64,000 bases of DNA, taken from NCBI GenBank assembly GCA_039583345.1, contig JAZDSJ010000005.1, forward strand, positions 62,001-126,000. Direction: 5' to 3'. This DNA is from Tectiglobus diatomicola (GTDB taxonomy: Bacteria > Pseudomonadota > Alphaproteobacteria > Rhizobiales > Hyphomicrobiaceae). Position 1 is the first letter of the stretch. Each line of letters opens with the position of its first letter. Shown piece after piece: positions 1-10,211 of this stretch. A model generated the notes under the pieces. It was not told the origin of the DNA. It saw only the letters and a program-made list of their open reading frames with translations, and made no database searches. Position numbers and translations under genes: made by a program.

Positions 1-1170
1 TTACAAGATAGAGATTACATTAGCATTGATCGTAAACGCCTCTTACCTGAAGATAAGGGACGTTTAGTAACAGCTTTTCTTGCAAATTTTTTTAAGCGTT
101 ACGTGGAATATGACTTCACGGCAAGTCTTGAGGAGAAACTGGATCTTATCTCTGATGGTAAGCTCGATTGGCAACAAGTGCTCAGAGAGTTTTGGAGAGA
201 TTTTACTTCAGCAATCGAAGAGACTAGTAATTTGCGAGTTTCCGATGTTTTAGAAGCCCTCAATGAAGTCCTTGGTCCTCATATTTTTCCTAGTAATCAA
301 GATGGAGGAGATCCACGCTCATGCCCCGCATGTGAAGCAGGACGTTTAAGCCTAAAAGTTTCTGGAAAGTTTGGTGCTTTTATAGGGTGTTCTAAATATC
401 CAAATTGTCGATTTACAAGACAGCTTTCACAGCGAATTGATGGACCTTTAGAGGCTGCAACTGCGGACGGCAAACTGTTGGGTAAATGTCCTGAATCAGA
501 CCTTCCAGTTGTCTTGCGGATCGGTCGTTTCGGCCACTATGTTCAACTTGGAGAAATAGTTGAAGGTGAAAAACCGAAACGTTCATCTTTGCCCAAAGAT
601 ATTAACATAGCAAGTATAGATCTTGAATACGCACTAAAACTACTATCATTACCTCGAGAAGTTGGTACACATCCTGAAACGGGCAAGATAATTACGACTG
701 GACTTGGGCCCTATGGTCCGTTTGTTTTACATGACGGAACTTATACTAATGTTGAATTTTTAGATGAAATTTTTACAATCGGAATAAATCGTGCCGTTTC
801 ATTAATCGCAGAAAAAAAAGCTGGAGGAAAAAGTAGATTTTCTCAGCTTAAGGCTAAAATTTTAAAAGACTTAGGAGAGCATCCAGATGGTGGTAAAATT
901 GAAGTTTTAGATGGTCGCTACGGACCTTACGTTAAACATGGCAAAGTTAATGCAACAATACCTAAAGGTAAAGAGCCTACCGAACTGACTATAGAAGAGG
1001 CTATAAGTTTGCTTGCAGAACGCCACGCTAAAGCACCTTCTAAAAAATCGCGAGTGTCGAGAGTTACTAAATCACAGAAATCCGGAAGTGGTGGTTCTTC
1101 CGTATCTAAAAAGAAATCGGTAGTTAAAAAGCCCGCGGTAAAAAAGAAATTAGTTACAAAATCTAAATAG
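1..1170 (+). CDS. topA: DNA topoisomerase I, C-terminal part (5' end outside window)
   Basis: This is the 3' portion of the type IA topoisomerase that relaxes negative supercoils. The reading frame is open from base 1, so the gene starts upstream of the window; the GTG at 103 is internal. The first residues (LQDRDYISIDRKRLLPEDKG) and FLANFFKRYVEYDFTA match the end of the catalytic core. A C4 zinc-finger repeat follows around bases 322-420 (CPAC...CSKYPNC). Two copies of the alphaproteobacterial C-terminal repeat (TGLGPYGPFV and LDGRYGPYVKHG) come next, then a Lys/Ser-rich basic tail typical of DNA-binding ends. rnr follows on the same strand after 86 bases, the usual alphaproteobacterial topA-rnr order. 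Confidence 0.95.
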   Translation, partial: LQDRDYISIDRKRLLPEDKGRLVTAFLANFFKRYVEYDFTASLEEKLDLISDGKLDWQQVLREFWRDFTSAIEETSNLRVSDVLEALNEVLGPHIFPSNQDGGDPRSCPACEAGRLSLKVSGKFGAFIGCSKYPNCRFTRQLSQRIDGPLEAATADGKLLGKCPESDLPVVLRIGRFGHYVQLGEIVEGEKPKRSSLPKDINIASIDLEYALKLLSLPREVGTHPETGKIITTGLGPYGPFVLHDGTYTNVEFLDEIFTIGINRAVSLIAEKKAGGKSRFSQLKAKILKDLGEHPDGGKIEVLDGRYGPYVKHGKVNATIPKGKEPTELTIEEAISLLAERHAKAPSKKSRVSRVTKSQKSGSGGSSVSKKKSVVKKPAVKKKLVTKSK

Positions 1171-1256
1171 AATTGACGTTGTTTTTAGAATTTCTAAAGA
1201 TATTATAAGTTCGTTATCAATTATCTTGTTATCATGTGTGAAAGGTTAAATAAGCC

Positions 1257-3539
1257 TTGGCCAAGCGACCGCGCTCACGCGAAGAAATAGGTGTAACTTC
1301 TACAGGAAATCTACCGACGAGAAATGAGATTTTTTCTTATATCCAGATATCCTCTGGCAAAAATAGAAGATGTGATGTTGCAAGAATATTTAAAGTTAGA
1401 AGGAGAGATCGCCATGCATTACACCTGCTTCTTGATAATATGGTTAGCGAGGGATTAATTCATGAAGATTGCAAGGAGCTTCGTCTAACTTCAACTTTGC
1501 CATCTGTATTGTTACTTTATATCACCGAGCTAAACGAAGAAGGTATGATAATTGCTGAACCAGTTTCCTGGAATAATCGTTTACAGTTGCCGCCTAAAAT
1601 TATCTTACCTGTTCCGTATAGTCCAAAGATTAGTCCTTTCATACGTTCGGAGCATGCCTTTAGGAATGGAGATCGCATTTTAGCTCGTATTCTCTCCTGC
1701 AAAGAAAATAAGGATCTTGGTAGTCAAGTCTTTGAAGGTGAGGTTATTAAATATCTGCCAAGTACAAAAAAAATCCATTTAGGTATCTTTCACTTTAAAG
1801 GCAACGCTGGTGGAGTAATTACGCCGGTTCACAAAAAAGAAACAAAATACTGGAATGTTTTGAAAGGTGACGAGGCAAATTCCGGTGATGGTGATCTGGT
1901 GCGGTTTGAGCCTTTATATAAAAATAACTCAGGTAAGCTGAAAGCTCGGGTTGTCGAAGTGCTCGGAAATCCGACAAGCCAACGTCAAGTTAGCATTATC
2001 GCCATTCATACACATGGCTTAGCAAATGAGTTTTCAAAGAACGTTTTGGATGAACTGAACACATTGCCTGCTCTTTCAAAGTGTAGGCGAACTGATATGC
2101 GCGATTTACAATTTATCACAATTGATCCGGAAGATGCGCGTGATTACGATGACGCTATCCATGCCAGTTATGATCAGGATCCGACCAATATAGGAGGGTG
2201 GATAGTTACAGTTGCGGTTGCGGATGTTGCCTACTATGTGCGTCCCGGTACAGCTCTCGACGATGAGGCTTACAGGCGCAGTAATTCCGTGTATTTTCCC
2301 GATCGTGTTGTGCCTATGTTGCCAGATATTATTTCCAATAACCTTTGCTCGTTACGCGAAGCTGAAAACCGTCCCTGTCTTGCCGTTCGCATGGTTTTTG
2401 ATAAATACGGCGCCAAAAGGCAACATACGTTTTATCGAGGCCTTATTCGTGTGGCTATGAATCTAAGTTATGAACAAGCTCAACAGATTTTCGATGGTAG
2501 TGTTAGCTCCTTGCTCACCAGTCAAATCTATAAAAGCGTTCTGCAACCTATATGGTTAGCTTACATCGCTTTAATGCGTACACGGCAGCAGAGATGTCCG
2601 CTTGAGCTCGACTTGCCAGAACGACGTGTTTCACTAAATGAAACAGGTCAGGTTGATAGAGTAATCGTGCCTAGACGTCTTGATTCACATAGGCTTATCG
2701 AAGAGTTTATGATACAAGCAAATGTCTCAGCAGCCGAAACTTTAGAGAAGGGTCCAATATCTCCAATCTATCGTGTTCATCCTTTGCCTTCCAGAGAAAA
2801 ATTACATTCGTTTCGCGAATTCTTACATACCCTGGGTCTTGAATTGCCAGTTCAGGATAATATTCGAGCAGAGATTTTTAATAACATACTTGCTACTACT
2901 AAATCACAACCAGTGGTCGAACTTTTGAATGAAGTAATCTTGAGAACTCAGGCTCAGGCGGAATATACACTAAAAAACTATGGACATTTTGGACTTAACC
3001 TTAAATCTTATACGCACTTTACGTCACCCATTAGGCGTTATTCGGATTTAATTACGCATCGTTCTATTATTCGGAGTCTAAAGCTCGGCCCAGGCGGTTT
3101 AACAGATACAGAATGTAGCGAACTGCATCTTATTGCTGCGCATATTTCGCAAATGGAGCGGCGGTCCATGGCAGCTGAGCGTGAAACCATCGATAGATTA
3201 ATTGCTAAATACCTTTCAGAGCAGATTGGAGCAGAATTTGATGCACGTATTTCTGGTTTCATCAAGTCTGGGGTGTTCATCAGACTAGTTGAAACCGGTT
3301 CTGATGGTTTTATTCCGGTTTCATCTTTACGAGATGATTACTATAATTATGTTGCATCTCAGCACGCAATGATCGGAAATAGGCATAGTTTAATGTATAG
3401 ATTAGGCGACAACGTTCGTGTGCGTCTCATTGAAACGCTACCAATTAAAGGTTCACTTCGTTTTGAGATGTTAAGTCCTGGAAATTGTCTTTTAGATAAA
3501 AAAAAATCGCGAAAAAGTCATAAGATTTCTGATCCCTGA
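1257..3539 (+). CDS. rnr: Ribonuclease R (RNB-family 3'-5' exoribonuclease)
   Basis: Processive 3'-5' exoribonuclease acting on structured RNA and on tmRNA-tagged messages in the cytoplasm. Residues 1-85 form a winged-helix region, followed by cold-shock/OB domains. The RNB catalytic domain has the Mg-binding signature DPEDARDYDDAIHA near residues 289-302. A C-terminal S1 domain starts near residue 660 (DARISGFIKSGVFIRLVETG), and the tail is Lys-rich. At 760 aa it is full length. The start is TTG at 1257: an in-frame stop lies at 1251, so no upstream start exists, and AAAGG at 1241-1245 is the likely ribosome site, with somewhat long spacing. No sign of decay. Confidence 0.94.
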   Translation: MAKRPRSREEIGVTSTGNLPTRNEIFSYIQISSGKNRRCDVARIFKVRRRDRHALHLLLDNMVSEGLIHEDCKELRLTSTLPSVLLLYITELNEEGMIIAEPVSWNNRLQLPPKIILPVPYSPKISPFIRSEHAFRNGDRILARILSCKENKDLGSQVFEGEVIKYLPSTKKIHLGIFHFKGNAGGVITPVHKKETKYWNVLKGDEANSGDGDLVRFEPLYKNNSGKLKARVVEVLGNPTSQRQVSIIAIHTHGLANEFSKNVLDELNTLPALSKCRRTDMRDLQFITIDPEDARDYDDAIHASYDQDPTNIGGWIVTVAVADVAYYVRPGTALDDEAYRRSNSVYFPDRVVPMLPDIISNNLCSLREAENRPCLAVRMVFDKYGAKRQHTFYRGLIRVAMNLSYEQAQQIFDGSVSSLLTSQIYKSVLQPIWLAYIALMRTRQQRCPLELDLPERRVSLNETGQVDRVIVPRRLDSHRLIEEFMIQANVSAAETLEKGPISPIYRVHPLPSREKLHSFREFLHTLGLELPVQDNIRAEIFNNILATTKSQPVVELLNEVILRTQAQAEYTLKNYGHFGLNLKSYTHFTSPIRRYSDLITHRSIIRSLKLGPGGLTDTECSELHLIAAHISQMERRSMAAERETIDRLIAKYLSEQIGAEFDARISGFIKSGVFIRLVETGSDGFIPVSSLRDDYYNYVASQHAMIGNRHSLMYRLGDNVRVRLIETLPIKGSLRFEMLSPGNCLLDKKKSRKSHKISDP

Positions 3540-4505
3540 ACCCTAATCATTTTGCAGCATGGAACATAAATATTGTTAATATTTATAATTTACATCAAGT
3601 AAAAGCTAAGTCAAATAAATACACTTTAAAAGTAAGGCATAAAATGTCTATGGTAATTGTGATAAAATACGGTAGTTAGATTTTTTATCCGAATATTTCT
3701 GTTTTTTGTACAGTAACCCAATAACATGAAAAAAGTTAAAAATAATATTCGCGTTTAATTGAAGCCAAGAGTCTTAAATCGAAAGATGATCGATAAAGAT
3801 TACTTACCTAATGGAATTAAACCATATTAGTCTATGTAAATATGGTTCATGTGTAATTCTTTGTTGTAAAGATGAATATATTAACTGCATACGCAAATAT
3901 GAAGAAAGTGAGTCGACTTATTGCTTAAATACTCTTATTATAAATTATACAAACATGTGATTGAATATGTACAATAAAACTGCAATCACTATCCTTCTAA
4001 GGAAGAATTTTATATCTAGTTAAAGATTAACATATTTAAAATACACATTATAAGGTTTTCAAGGTTATGTAAAAGATTGATTAAAATTTGAGTTAAAAGT
4101 TTAAATCAAATCAAACTAAAAGTGATTTATTATTAGTTAAGTAAATCAGAAATTATCGCTCGTCCAGACTTCACAATGTAGTATGTTAGCAGCACTAAAA
4201 TCTTAACCACAACATAATTGGACATGCCAATGACATACAACTATTGAATACCAAATAACAGGTAAGATATTACACCAGAGATAAGCCGTTATATATTCTT
4301 GTATATAGTGTAACAGCGAGAATACTGTCATTAGAATGTTGCACGCACCAAGGTATCGACTTTGCTTCTTCATTTCTCAGCGGTATTTATGAAAAACTGT
4401 TATTTAAATGCTCTTAGTATAGAATAATTACAGCTAATCCAATCATAGCATTGTGTGTGTGATTGCTTTACTTTAGAACCACGACCGAAGGAAAAAATAT
4501 TACCA
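3540..4505. other. Long non-coding stretch after rnr
   Basis: Very AT-rich, with stops in all frames and no recognisable protein remnant on either strand. Related alphaproteobacteria often carry a DUF983 protein and a Nudix hydrolase between rnr and rpmG. I looked for their Cys-x2-Cys and GGKxExGE signatures here and saw neither. Confidence 0.5.
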
Positions 4506-5777
4506 ATGCAGCAGGAACCTGCTACCCCTAGCGGAATTAGATCGTACATTTTCAATAGCAACAAGCAAAAGAGGTTGCGCCAGGCCGTACTTCGTCACAG
4601 GCCCGTCTCCAGGCGAGGTATACAAGAACGTTTGTTTACACTCGTTTTCTCCGGCCTTGTGTATCCTCAGATCTGGGAAGATCCTATCGTAGATTTAGAA
4701 GCACTAGATTTGCGACCCGGGGAACATCTCGTTGCTATTGCCTCAGGTGGTTGTAACATTTTAAGCTATTTATCAGCTGCGCCGATAAATGTTACTGCTG
4801 TTGATCTTAATCCAGCTCATGTTGCCTTGAATAAACTCAAGCATGTTGCAGTTCGGCATATGCCTGACTATCATACTTTTCATAGGTTTTTCGCAGAGGC
4901 TGATAGTTCTGACAACATAAATAATTATGAAGAATTTGTTCGTCCGAACCTTGATGAGATATCTCGCAAGTATTGGGAAAGCCGTAACTTTTTGGGACAA
5001 CGACGTATAAGTTATTTTCGTAATAATCTTTACAAACACGGGTTGCTTGGTACATTTATTGGCGCAAGTCATCTTCTTGCACGCGCTCATGGACGTAATC
5101 CACGTAAGATTTTGACTGCTCGCACTCGAGATGAGCAAAGACAGATTTTTGAGACCGAACTTGCTCCCCTTTTTGAGAAGCGTCATATTCGTTGGTTGTT
5201 AAATAAGCCTTCAGCACTTTTTGGCCTTGGCATTCCGCCATCTCAGTTTGACGCCCTGAAGGGAAAAGAAACGCAAATGTCGAGGGTACTCCTTCAACGC
5301 CTCGAGCGTCTGGCCTGCGAATTTGATTTGCAAGATAACTATTTTGCTTGGCAAGCTTTCGGCCGTCGTTACGCTACAGGAGGAGCAGGTCCATTGCCTC
5401 TATACCTTAAGCAGGAATCTTTTAATAAGTTACGTGAACGTATTGATAACCTTAAAATCGAGCATCGTTCTTTTACAGAGTATCTTTCTAAACAAAATGA
5501 TGCTTCATTGGATGGGTATGTTTTACTAGATGCTCAGGATTGGATGACTGATGAAATTTTAAGTGATCTGTGGACAGAAATTGAACGCACTGCAAAGCCT
5601 GGTGCACGTGTTATTTTTAGAACCGCGGGAGAAGAAAGTATACTACCCGGACGTATTTCTTCGTACATATTGAATAAGTTCACATACGATAAGAAAAAAT
5701 GTCGTGAATGGGTTTCAAAAGATCGCTCATCAATTTATGGTGGTTTTCATTTATACACATACAATAAACCTAAGTAG
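4506..5777 (+). CDS. btaA: BtaA: S-adenosylmethionine:diacylglycerol 3-amino-3-carboxypropyltransferase (DUF3419)
   Basis: First enzyme of betaine lipid (DGTS) synthesis. It transfers the 3-amino-3-carboxypropyl group of SAM to diacylglycerol, giving the homoserine lipid that BtaB then methylates. Family features are VYPQIWEDPIVDLEALDL, the SAM-site-like VAIASGGCNILSYL and AVDLNPAHVALNKLKH in the first third, and DGYVLLDAQDWM plus RVIFRTAGEES near the end. Start: ATG 4506, with AAGGA at 4488-4492 upstream. A longer frame begins at GTG 4455 but lacks a ribosome site, so it is less likely. btaB follows 19 bases downstream, so the pair forms an operon. Such lipids replace phospholipids under phosphate limitation in Rhodobacter and Sinorhizobium (family knowledge). 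Confidence 0.87.
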   Translation: MQQEPATPSGIRSYIFNSNKQKRLRQAVLRHRPVSRRGIQERLFTLVFSGLVYPQIWEDPIVDLEALDLRPGEHLVAIASGGCNILSYLSAAPINVTAVDLNPAHVALNKLKHVAVRHMPDYHTFHRFFAEADSSDNINNYEEFVRPNLDEISRKYWESRNFLGQRRISYFRNNLYKHGLLGTFIGASHLLARAHGRNPRKILTARTRDEQRQIFETELAPLFEKRHIRWLLNKPSALFGLGIPPSQFDALKGKETQMSRVLLQRLERLACEFDLQDNYFAWQAFGRRYATGGAGPLPLYLKQESFNKLRERIDNLKIEHRSFTEYLSKQNDASLDGYVLLDAQDWMTDEILSDLWTEIERTAKPGARVIFRTAGEESILPGRISSYILNKFTYDKKKCREWVSKDRSSIYGGFHLYTYNKPK

Positions 5778-5796
5778 ATTATCAAGGGTAAGACGA

Positions 5797-6453
5797 GTGA
5801 GTAATAAAGTCGTAAATGCTTCCAGTAATATGGATGCTATGTATAAATATCAGCGCTATATCTATAATGCGACACGCAAATACTATTTACTTGGCCGTGA
5901 CCACTTGCTTGATGAGCTGAAACCTGCCGCTCATGACACAGTACTTGAAGTTGGGTGTGGTACTGGGCGTAATCTTATTCTTGCTGCTCGGCGATATCCA
6001 AAAGCAAAATTTTACGGCTTAGATATTTCAAATGAGATGCTCACAACCGCATGGCAATCAATAAAAAGATCAGGTCTTTCAGATCGTATTACACTAGCTC
6101 AGGGTGATGCATGTACGTTTGATGTGCGAGAAATGTTCGGGATTGCTGGAGCAGACAGAGTATTCGTCTCGTATACTTTATCAATGATTCCATCATGGCA
6201 TCAATCTCTTGACGCTTCACTCTCAGCAGTGGCAAGTAGTGGTAGCTTTCATATTGTTGACTTTGGACAGCAGAACGGATTGCCGAAATGGTTTAAGGCT
6301 ACTTTATTTGCTTGGTTAGACAAATTTACAGTCTATCCGTGCGCTGATTTAAGGTCAGAACTTAGTATTCGCGCAGAAGCTTCAGGCTTTGACCTTAGAT
6401 ATCAACACCTTTATTGTGGTTATGCTGACTATGCTGTCCTAAGGCATATTTAG
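5797..6453 (+). CDS. btaB: BtaB: SAM-dependent N-methyltransferase of betaine lipid synthesis
   Basis: Predicted to trimethylate the amino group of diacylglyceryl homoserine made by BtaA, giving DGTS. A class I methyltransferase motif I (VLEVGCGTGRNL) lies near residues 46-58, motif II acidic FYGLDIS follows, and AQGDACTF is the third SAM-contact strand. The start is set at GTG 5797 because AAGGG at 5784-5788 is ideally spaced. The frame remains open upstream to 5704, but that would overlap btaA by 74 bases and add residues unlike a methyltransferase N-terminus. The resulting 218 aa match the usual BtaB length. Translation is probably coupled to btaA. Confidence 0.85.
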   Translation: MSNKVVNASSNMDAMYKYQRYIYNATRKYYLLGRDHLLDELKPAAHDTVLEVGCGTGRNLILAARRYPKAKFYGLDISNEMLTTAWQSIKRSGLSDRITLAQGDACTFDVREMFGIAGADRVFVSYTLSMIPSWHQSLDASLSAVASSGSFHIVDFGQQNGLPKWFKATLFAWLDKFTVYPCADLRSELSIRAEASGFDLRYQHLYCGYADYAVLRHI

Positions 6454-6875
6454 TTAATTTAACCTCAATATTTTTGTTCTAACTTTCATCTAGTAACTCG
6501 CTATGATGCATGAAATGGGAATAAAGATAATACAACTTATGTAGTTGTTTTAGCTTTGCCAGTTTACAGGAGTTACTGTCTGTGACACGAAACATATTTC
6601 ATAATAAAATAATAATTATATTTAGAAAACAGTTGTCTAAGATAATCAAATTTTTGCGATTAAGATAAAAATTCGAACTATTCAATTTATAAACGTAAAG
6701 CTAATATCTTTCGCGGTTATTGAGTTCAGACATTTGGTATACAAATAAACAATTTTTTGACCTTAACAGTTCTGAACGTGCTGTAACTCTTGCGGTGGAT
6801 AAAGGAAATAGTTTGAAATTAACTATTTCCAATATTGATGTCGTAATGATCATAGAGATATGTTCATTACTAGTC
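6454..6875. other. Convergent intergenic region btaB / MFS transporter
   Basis: AT-rich spacer between the converging btaB and the MFS gene. Short open frames occur on both strands (about 6701-6914), but they overlap each other and resemble no protein I know. No clear rho-independent terminator with a T-tract was seen. Confidence 0.4.
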
Positions 6876-8120
6876 TTAGTTTCTATATCCGATAACATTA
6901 TTTCTAGTTTTTAAGCTATTGCGAAAAAATAAGAATAAAAAAATAACAAACATTACTGACATTGTTAGAATAATAAGGTTTAAGACAAACCAGCCTATCT
7001 GAGCTTGAAGTAATCCGGAAAGCCCTGCCGCTATCACTGTTACAGTAAACACTACAAAATCATGGCTTGCTTGAACTTTCGCGCGCTCAGATGCCTGATA
7101 GGTTTCTGTTAGTAATGACGATCCACCGATGTACATAAAGTTCCAACCTACACCGACAAAAATATTTGCTATGAAAAAGTTTGCAAAATCAATTCCGGAA
7201 GCATTGACTAATGCACAGGCCCCTTGCATGAGAGCGCCGATAGCTATGATCTGTAGAGCTCCAAGGTGTATGATCAAATGTCCGGTAAAAAACGAAGGTA
7301 AAAACATACCAAGAACATGTGCCTGTATAACCGTTGTGCTAGCATTAAAATTAAATCCACAGGCATACATTGCAAGCGGAGTTGCAGACATTACCAAAGC
7401 CATGACTCCATAACCAACGGCTGAAGATAGTATCGCAACGATATAAAAGGGTTGGCTAATAATAATTCGCATTGACCTTACACAAGTCTTGCGTTCCCTT
7501 TTAGTAAGGCTTGGAATTTTAAGACCCTGAATAATAACAAGAGAAAGCAGCGAGTATATAATTACCATTACATAAATGCCAGCAAACATTACAGGTGCAA
7601 ACCATTCAAAAGCGTATTTGGCTGTCTGTGGGCCTAAAAAGCTAGCAATTATACCTCCTGTTAAGACGAAGGATATTGCTTTTGGTCGAAATAAGTCGTC
7701 TGCCGTATCTGTGGCTGCAAATCTATAATATAGAGCAAAGGCTGCTGCACTGCCTGTAAGCATTAATCCAAGACATAGAAGAAAGAAACTCTGCTGAAAT
7801 ATAGCTATTGTCGATATGGCACCTGCTAAAATGCCTATTAAACTTCCTAGTGAAAATCCAGCACGACGTCCAATTCGCTTCATGAGTAGCGAGGCTGGTA
7901 CTGTTGTAGTCATAATACCAAGGTGATAGAGCATAAACGGAAGTGTCGCGAGGGTTTTATCCACCCCAAGTAATGCATATCCAGCAAGTGGTGTTGTGGT
8001 TACAACAAGTATTGTAACACAAATATGAAATGCCTGGCATATCGCTAGTAGAGTTACGTTACGGTAAATGCTATTAAGCATCAACAGTTTTGATATTTTA
8101 TTTGTAACTATATTCGACAT
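6876..8120 (-). CDS. MFS-type membrane transporter
   Basis: A 414-residue hydrophobic protein with about 12 membrane segments and a central cytoplasmic loop (IPSLTKRERKTCVRS) splitting it in two halves. The loop between helices 2 and 3 carries LLMKRIGRRAGFSLG, the classic MFS motif A shape. YYRFAATDTADDLFRPKAIS followed by GGIIASFLGP resembles a group of alphaproteobacterial MFS proteins annotated only as MFS transporter. The substrate cannot be deduced. It is transcribed alone on the reverse strand, facing btaB. The start ATG lacks a strong ribosome site. The frame is intact and the length normal. Confidence 0.8.
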   Translation of the reverse strand: MSNIVTNKISKLLMLNSIYRNVTLLAICQAFHICVTILVVTTTPLAGYALLGVDKTLATLPFMLYHLGIMTTTVPASLLMKRIGRRAGFSLGSLIGILAGAISTIAIFQQSFFLLCLGLMLTGSAAAFALYYRFAATDTADDLFRPKAISFVLTGGIIASFLGPQTAKYAFEWFAPVMFAGIYVMVIIYSLLSLVIIQGLKIPSLTKRERKTCVRSMRIIISQPFYIVAILSSAVGYGVMALVMSATPLAMYACGFNFNASTTVIQAHVLGMFLPSFFTGHLIIHLGALQIIAIGALMQGACALVNASGIDFANFFIANIFVGVGWNFMYIGGSSLLTETYQASERAKVQASHDFVVFTVTVIAAGLSGLLQAQIGWFVLNLIILTMSVMFVIFLFLFFRNSLKTRNNVIGYRN

Positions 8121-8657
8121 GAAATAATAAAGGCTTTCAGTCTAACAAGGATTCTCAGGTCGCGGTAATTTTGCAAAATAATTATTTTCTATGCCATATC
8201 CTGATATCTGTCTTGATCATATATTATCAGTAAACCAGTGTAATACGTCATTGTCGAATGGTCTGGATTGCTAAAGGTATTAAAGTCAGTTCACAATTTT
8301 TTTTGTTGAGACTAGCCTTTTTGCAGTTAACTTTAAGCATTTTACGCGCCAAACACACCTTATTGGGATTTAAAAGATTATCAAGTGTAAACCTGTCGTA
8401 TACCTAGCTTTAGATGAGCTAAAGATGAATCATCAACTTCTACCTATTATCTATAAATAGGTTAGCTGCATTCTAAAACTTAGCTTTATTTTTACCTGAG
8501 TTTGGATACGTTAATAAAGATTATAATTCCATGAGAACTTTTCTGTCTCAATTAGTTCAGTATGAATGGAATTTTTTTTAGATTAAGTATATACTTGACA
8601 ACAACGTCCTCTCAAGCGACAACTTATAATGCTACATTATAATAACGAGGTTTTGAA
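8121..8657. other. Divergent intergenic region MFS / rpmG
   Basis: No gene found. A perfect 7-bp inverted repeat (ACCTATT, 7-base loop, AATAGGT) sits at 8442-8462 with no following T-tract. The last 65 bases hold promoter-like elements for rpmG, described separately. Confidence 0.4.
8595..8643 (+). promoter_or_regulatory. Promoter-like elements upstream of rpmG
   Basis: A consensus TTGACA is at 8595-8600, and two perfect TATAAT hexamers are at 8625-8630 and 8638-8643. The first is 24 bases from the -35 box, longer than the usual 16-18. The assignment is therefore uncertain and only the -10 boxes look convincing. Confidence 0.3.
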
Positions 8658-8825
8658 ATGGCTAAACCGGTTACACAAAAAATTAAATTATTATCGACCG
8701 CAAAAACAGGTTTTTTTTATGTTACAAAGAAGAACCCGCGCAACCTTACAGAAAAGTTGACGTTTAAAAAATATGATCCAGTTATAAGAAAGCATGTCGA
8801 ATTTAAAGAAACAAAAATAAAGTAA
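8658..8825 (+). CDS. rpmG: 50S ribosomal protein L33
   Basis: A 55-residue protein of the large ribosomal subunit. The sequence MAKPVTQKIKLLSTAKTGFF, then YVTKKNPRNLTEKL and KYDPVIRKHVEFKETKIK, aligns end to end with alphaproteobacterial L33. It lacks the zinc-binding cysteines, as is typical for the C-minus form. The start is ATG 8658, with GAGG at 8647-8650 as ribosome site. It stands alone here with over 300 bases free on both sides. In relatives rpmG often lies downstream of rnr; here btaAB and an MFS gene intervene. Confidence 0.95.
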   Translation: MAKPVTQKIKLLSTAKTGFFYVTKKNPRNLTEKLTFKKYDPVIRKHVEFKETKIK

Positions 8826-9131
8826 TATTACATTTATTAAAGTTAATTCCTGTCTTAATACTACACAATTTAAAAAGAGTATTATTAGTGTTACACTAAA
8901 AATGTAACCTAAAAATCTTTGTGATCGCGCGTAGTTGTCTTCAAATTTTAATTGTAAGAATAGGCACTTAAATGCACCCGCTTTCACTACTTTCTATTAT
9001 GCCTACACTGAACACTAAACAAATTGTTGATAATACGTAGAGTTAGACTTCTAGGTTGGTGTTTTATAATAAATATCTTAGCTTCAACAAATACTTACAA
9101 TAAGTTGCAAACGTGAAACCTACCAAAGATA
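8826..9131. other. Intergenic region rpmG / imelysin pseudogene
   Basis: About 300 bases, AT-rich, with no feature recognised. A DUF1513 gene often follows the imelysin gene in comparable iron loci; no trace of it was found here. Confidence 0.35.
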
Positions 9132-10200
9132 TTAGTCTCCATCTGATACGTTAAAGCCAACAATAAGCCCAGCTCTCTTTTTAAGTTCTGTTATCCCACT
9201 AATTTGTATTTCCAGAAGATGAAATTGAAGTGTTTCTAGATAATTCGTAACTCCAAGGTCATACCATATTGAGGTTTCTAAGTTTTTTCTCATATTTGAC
9301 ATTATATAATTCGGAAAATTATCTACTTTGGACTTATTTCCAGCGTATGTTCCTTCAAAATCCGCCTCAATTACAAGATTATGTAATGCTGTTAGATTAG
9401 CATTAATCAAAATCATTGAAAATTTACAACGCCATAGAACTGGAAATATTTTTTTAAGAGAAATATCATTTAAAATTGGTATTGCACGTTTATTTCGGAT
9501 TCATTAGATCCCATCAGCTAATGCTTTAATTAATTCGAGAGTTGTTTCTGAGTCAGATATATAAATGGAATTTTCTAGTCCTGGATTACTCCATAATTTT
9601 GCGAACCAATCAGGTGAAGTCCACTCTTTAAGTATTTGGGAACTCATGGAACCTAGATTCCCTGTAATAGCATGAGCATATCTGCAATAACGTTGATTAC
9701 TTGCAACTAAAAATGCCTTGTAATGCTTCCTGATCGAATAATAGGATTTCAAGAGCAGTTAATCCCTGAGTTGCAATGCTTTTATTAGCAAGACTTTTAG
9801 ATGATAAAGTATTTGTGTCGTGTTTTCTGAGAAGTTGAATTATTTGTCGCCTGCCGCGACCTTTACGATCAGGCCAGTAAAATATTCGGTTGAACCGGTT
9901 TTCTTTGATAACAGGCCCGAATTTAAAAATTTCGACTGCTCCCCATGCGTCAATAGCTTGGCTATATGCCTGTTGTGTTGAATGCAAAGTAAATTCATCG
10001 TGTGTTGCACATAACTCGGACATTGAAGTGTGCAGATTGTAAAATGAAAAACTGAGGTACTGGTACCGTGGAACGATAACTTTTAATCTTACAGTCTCAG
10101 AAAGTTCCTTGTGATTAGGATATTCAGAATTTGCAAAAACTGATGATGTACATGCAATTGTTACCCATACCGACACTATAAATTGAAAATAGAGTTTCAA
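9132..10200 (-). pseudogene. Imelysin-family (peptidase M75/IrpA-like) periplasmic iron-locus protein, frameshifted
   Basis: Three reading frames together give one imelysin-like protein. Frame 1 (10200 to about 9720) starts with a signal peptide (MKLYFQFIVSVWVTIACTSS). It carries AWGAVEIFKFGPVIKENR and FYWPDRKGRGRRQI, both characteristic of this family, then LEILLFDQEAL. Frame 2 (about 9720-9504) continues with VASNQRYCRYAHAITGNL. Frame 3 (about 9460-9132) carries INANLTALHNLVIEADFEGT and ends GLIVGFNVSDGD, the family's usual terminus. At least two frameshifts, near 9720 and 9460-9504, separate the parts, so no full product can form. Intact members are periplasmic or membrane proteins thought to aid iron uptake. 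It starts 11 bases after the di-haem pseudogene stop, so the two were one operon. Confidence 0.8.
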
Positions 10201-10211
10201 GTTAGAATTGT

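Noticed and set aside
4773..5241. Reverse-strand open frames of up to 137 codons inside btaA
   Set aside because: Antisense shadows of a well-supported gene, with no ribosome sites or known similarity.
8691..8987. 98-codon reverse frame covering rpmG
   Set aside because: Antisense to the certain L33 gene; its hydrophobic look comes from complementing Lys-rich codons.
9697..10200. Reading the first imelysin frame as an intact 167-aa secreted protein
   Set aside because: The homology continues in two further frames to the usual family C-terminus, so this is a truncated first piece of a pseudogene.
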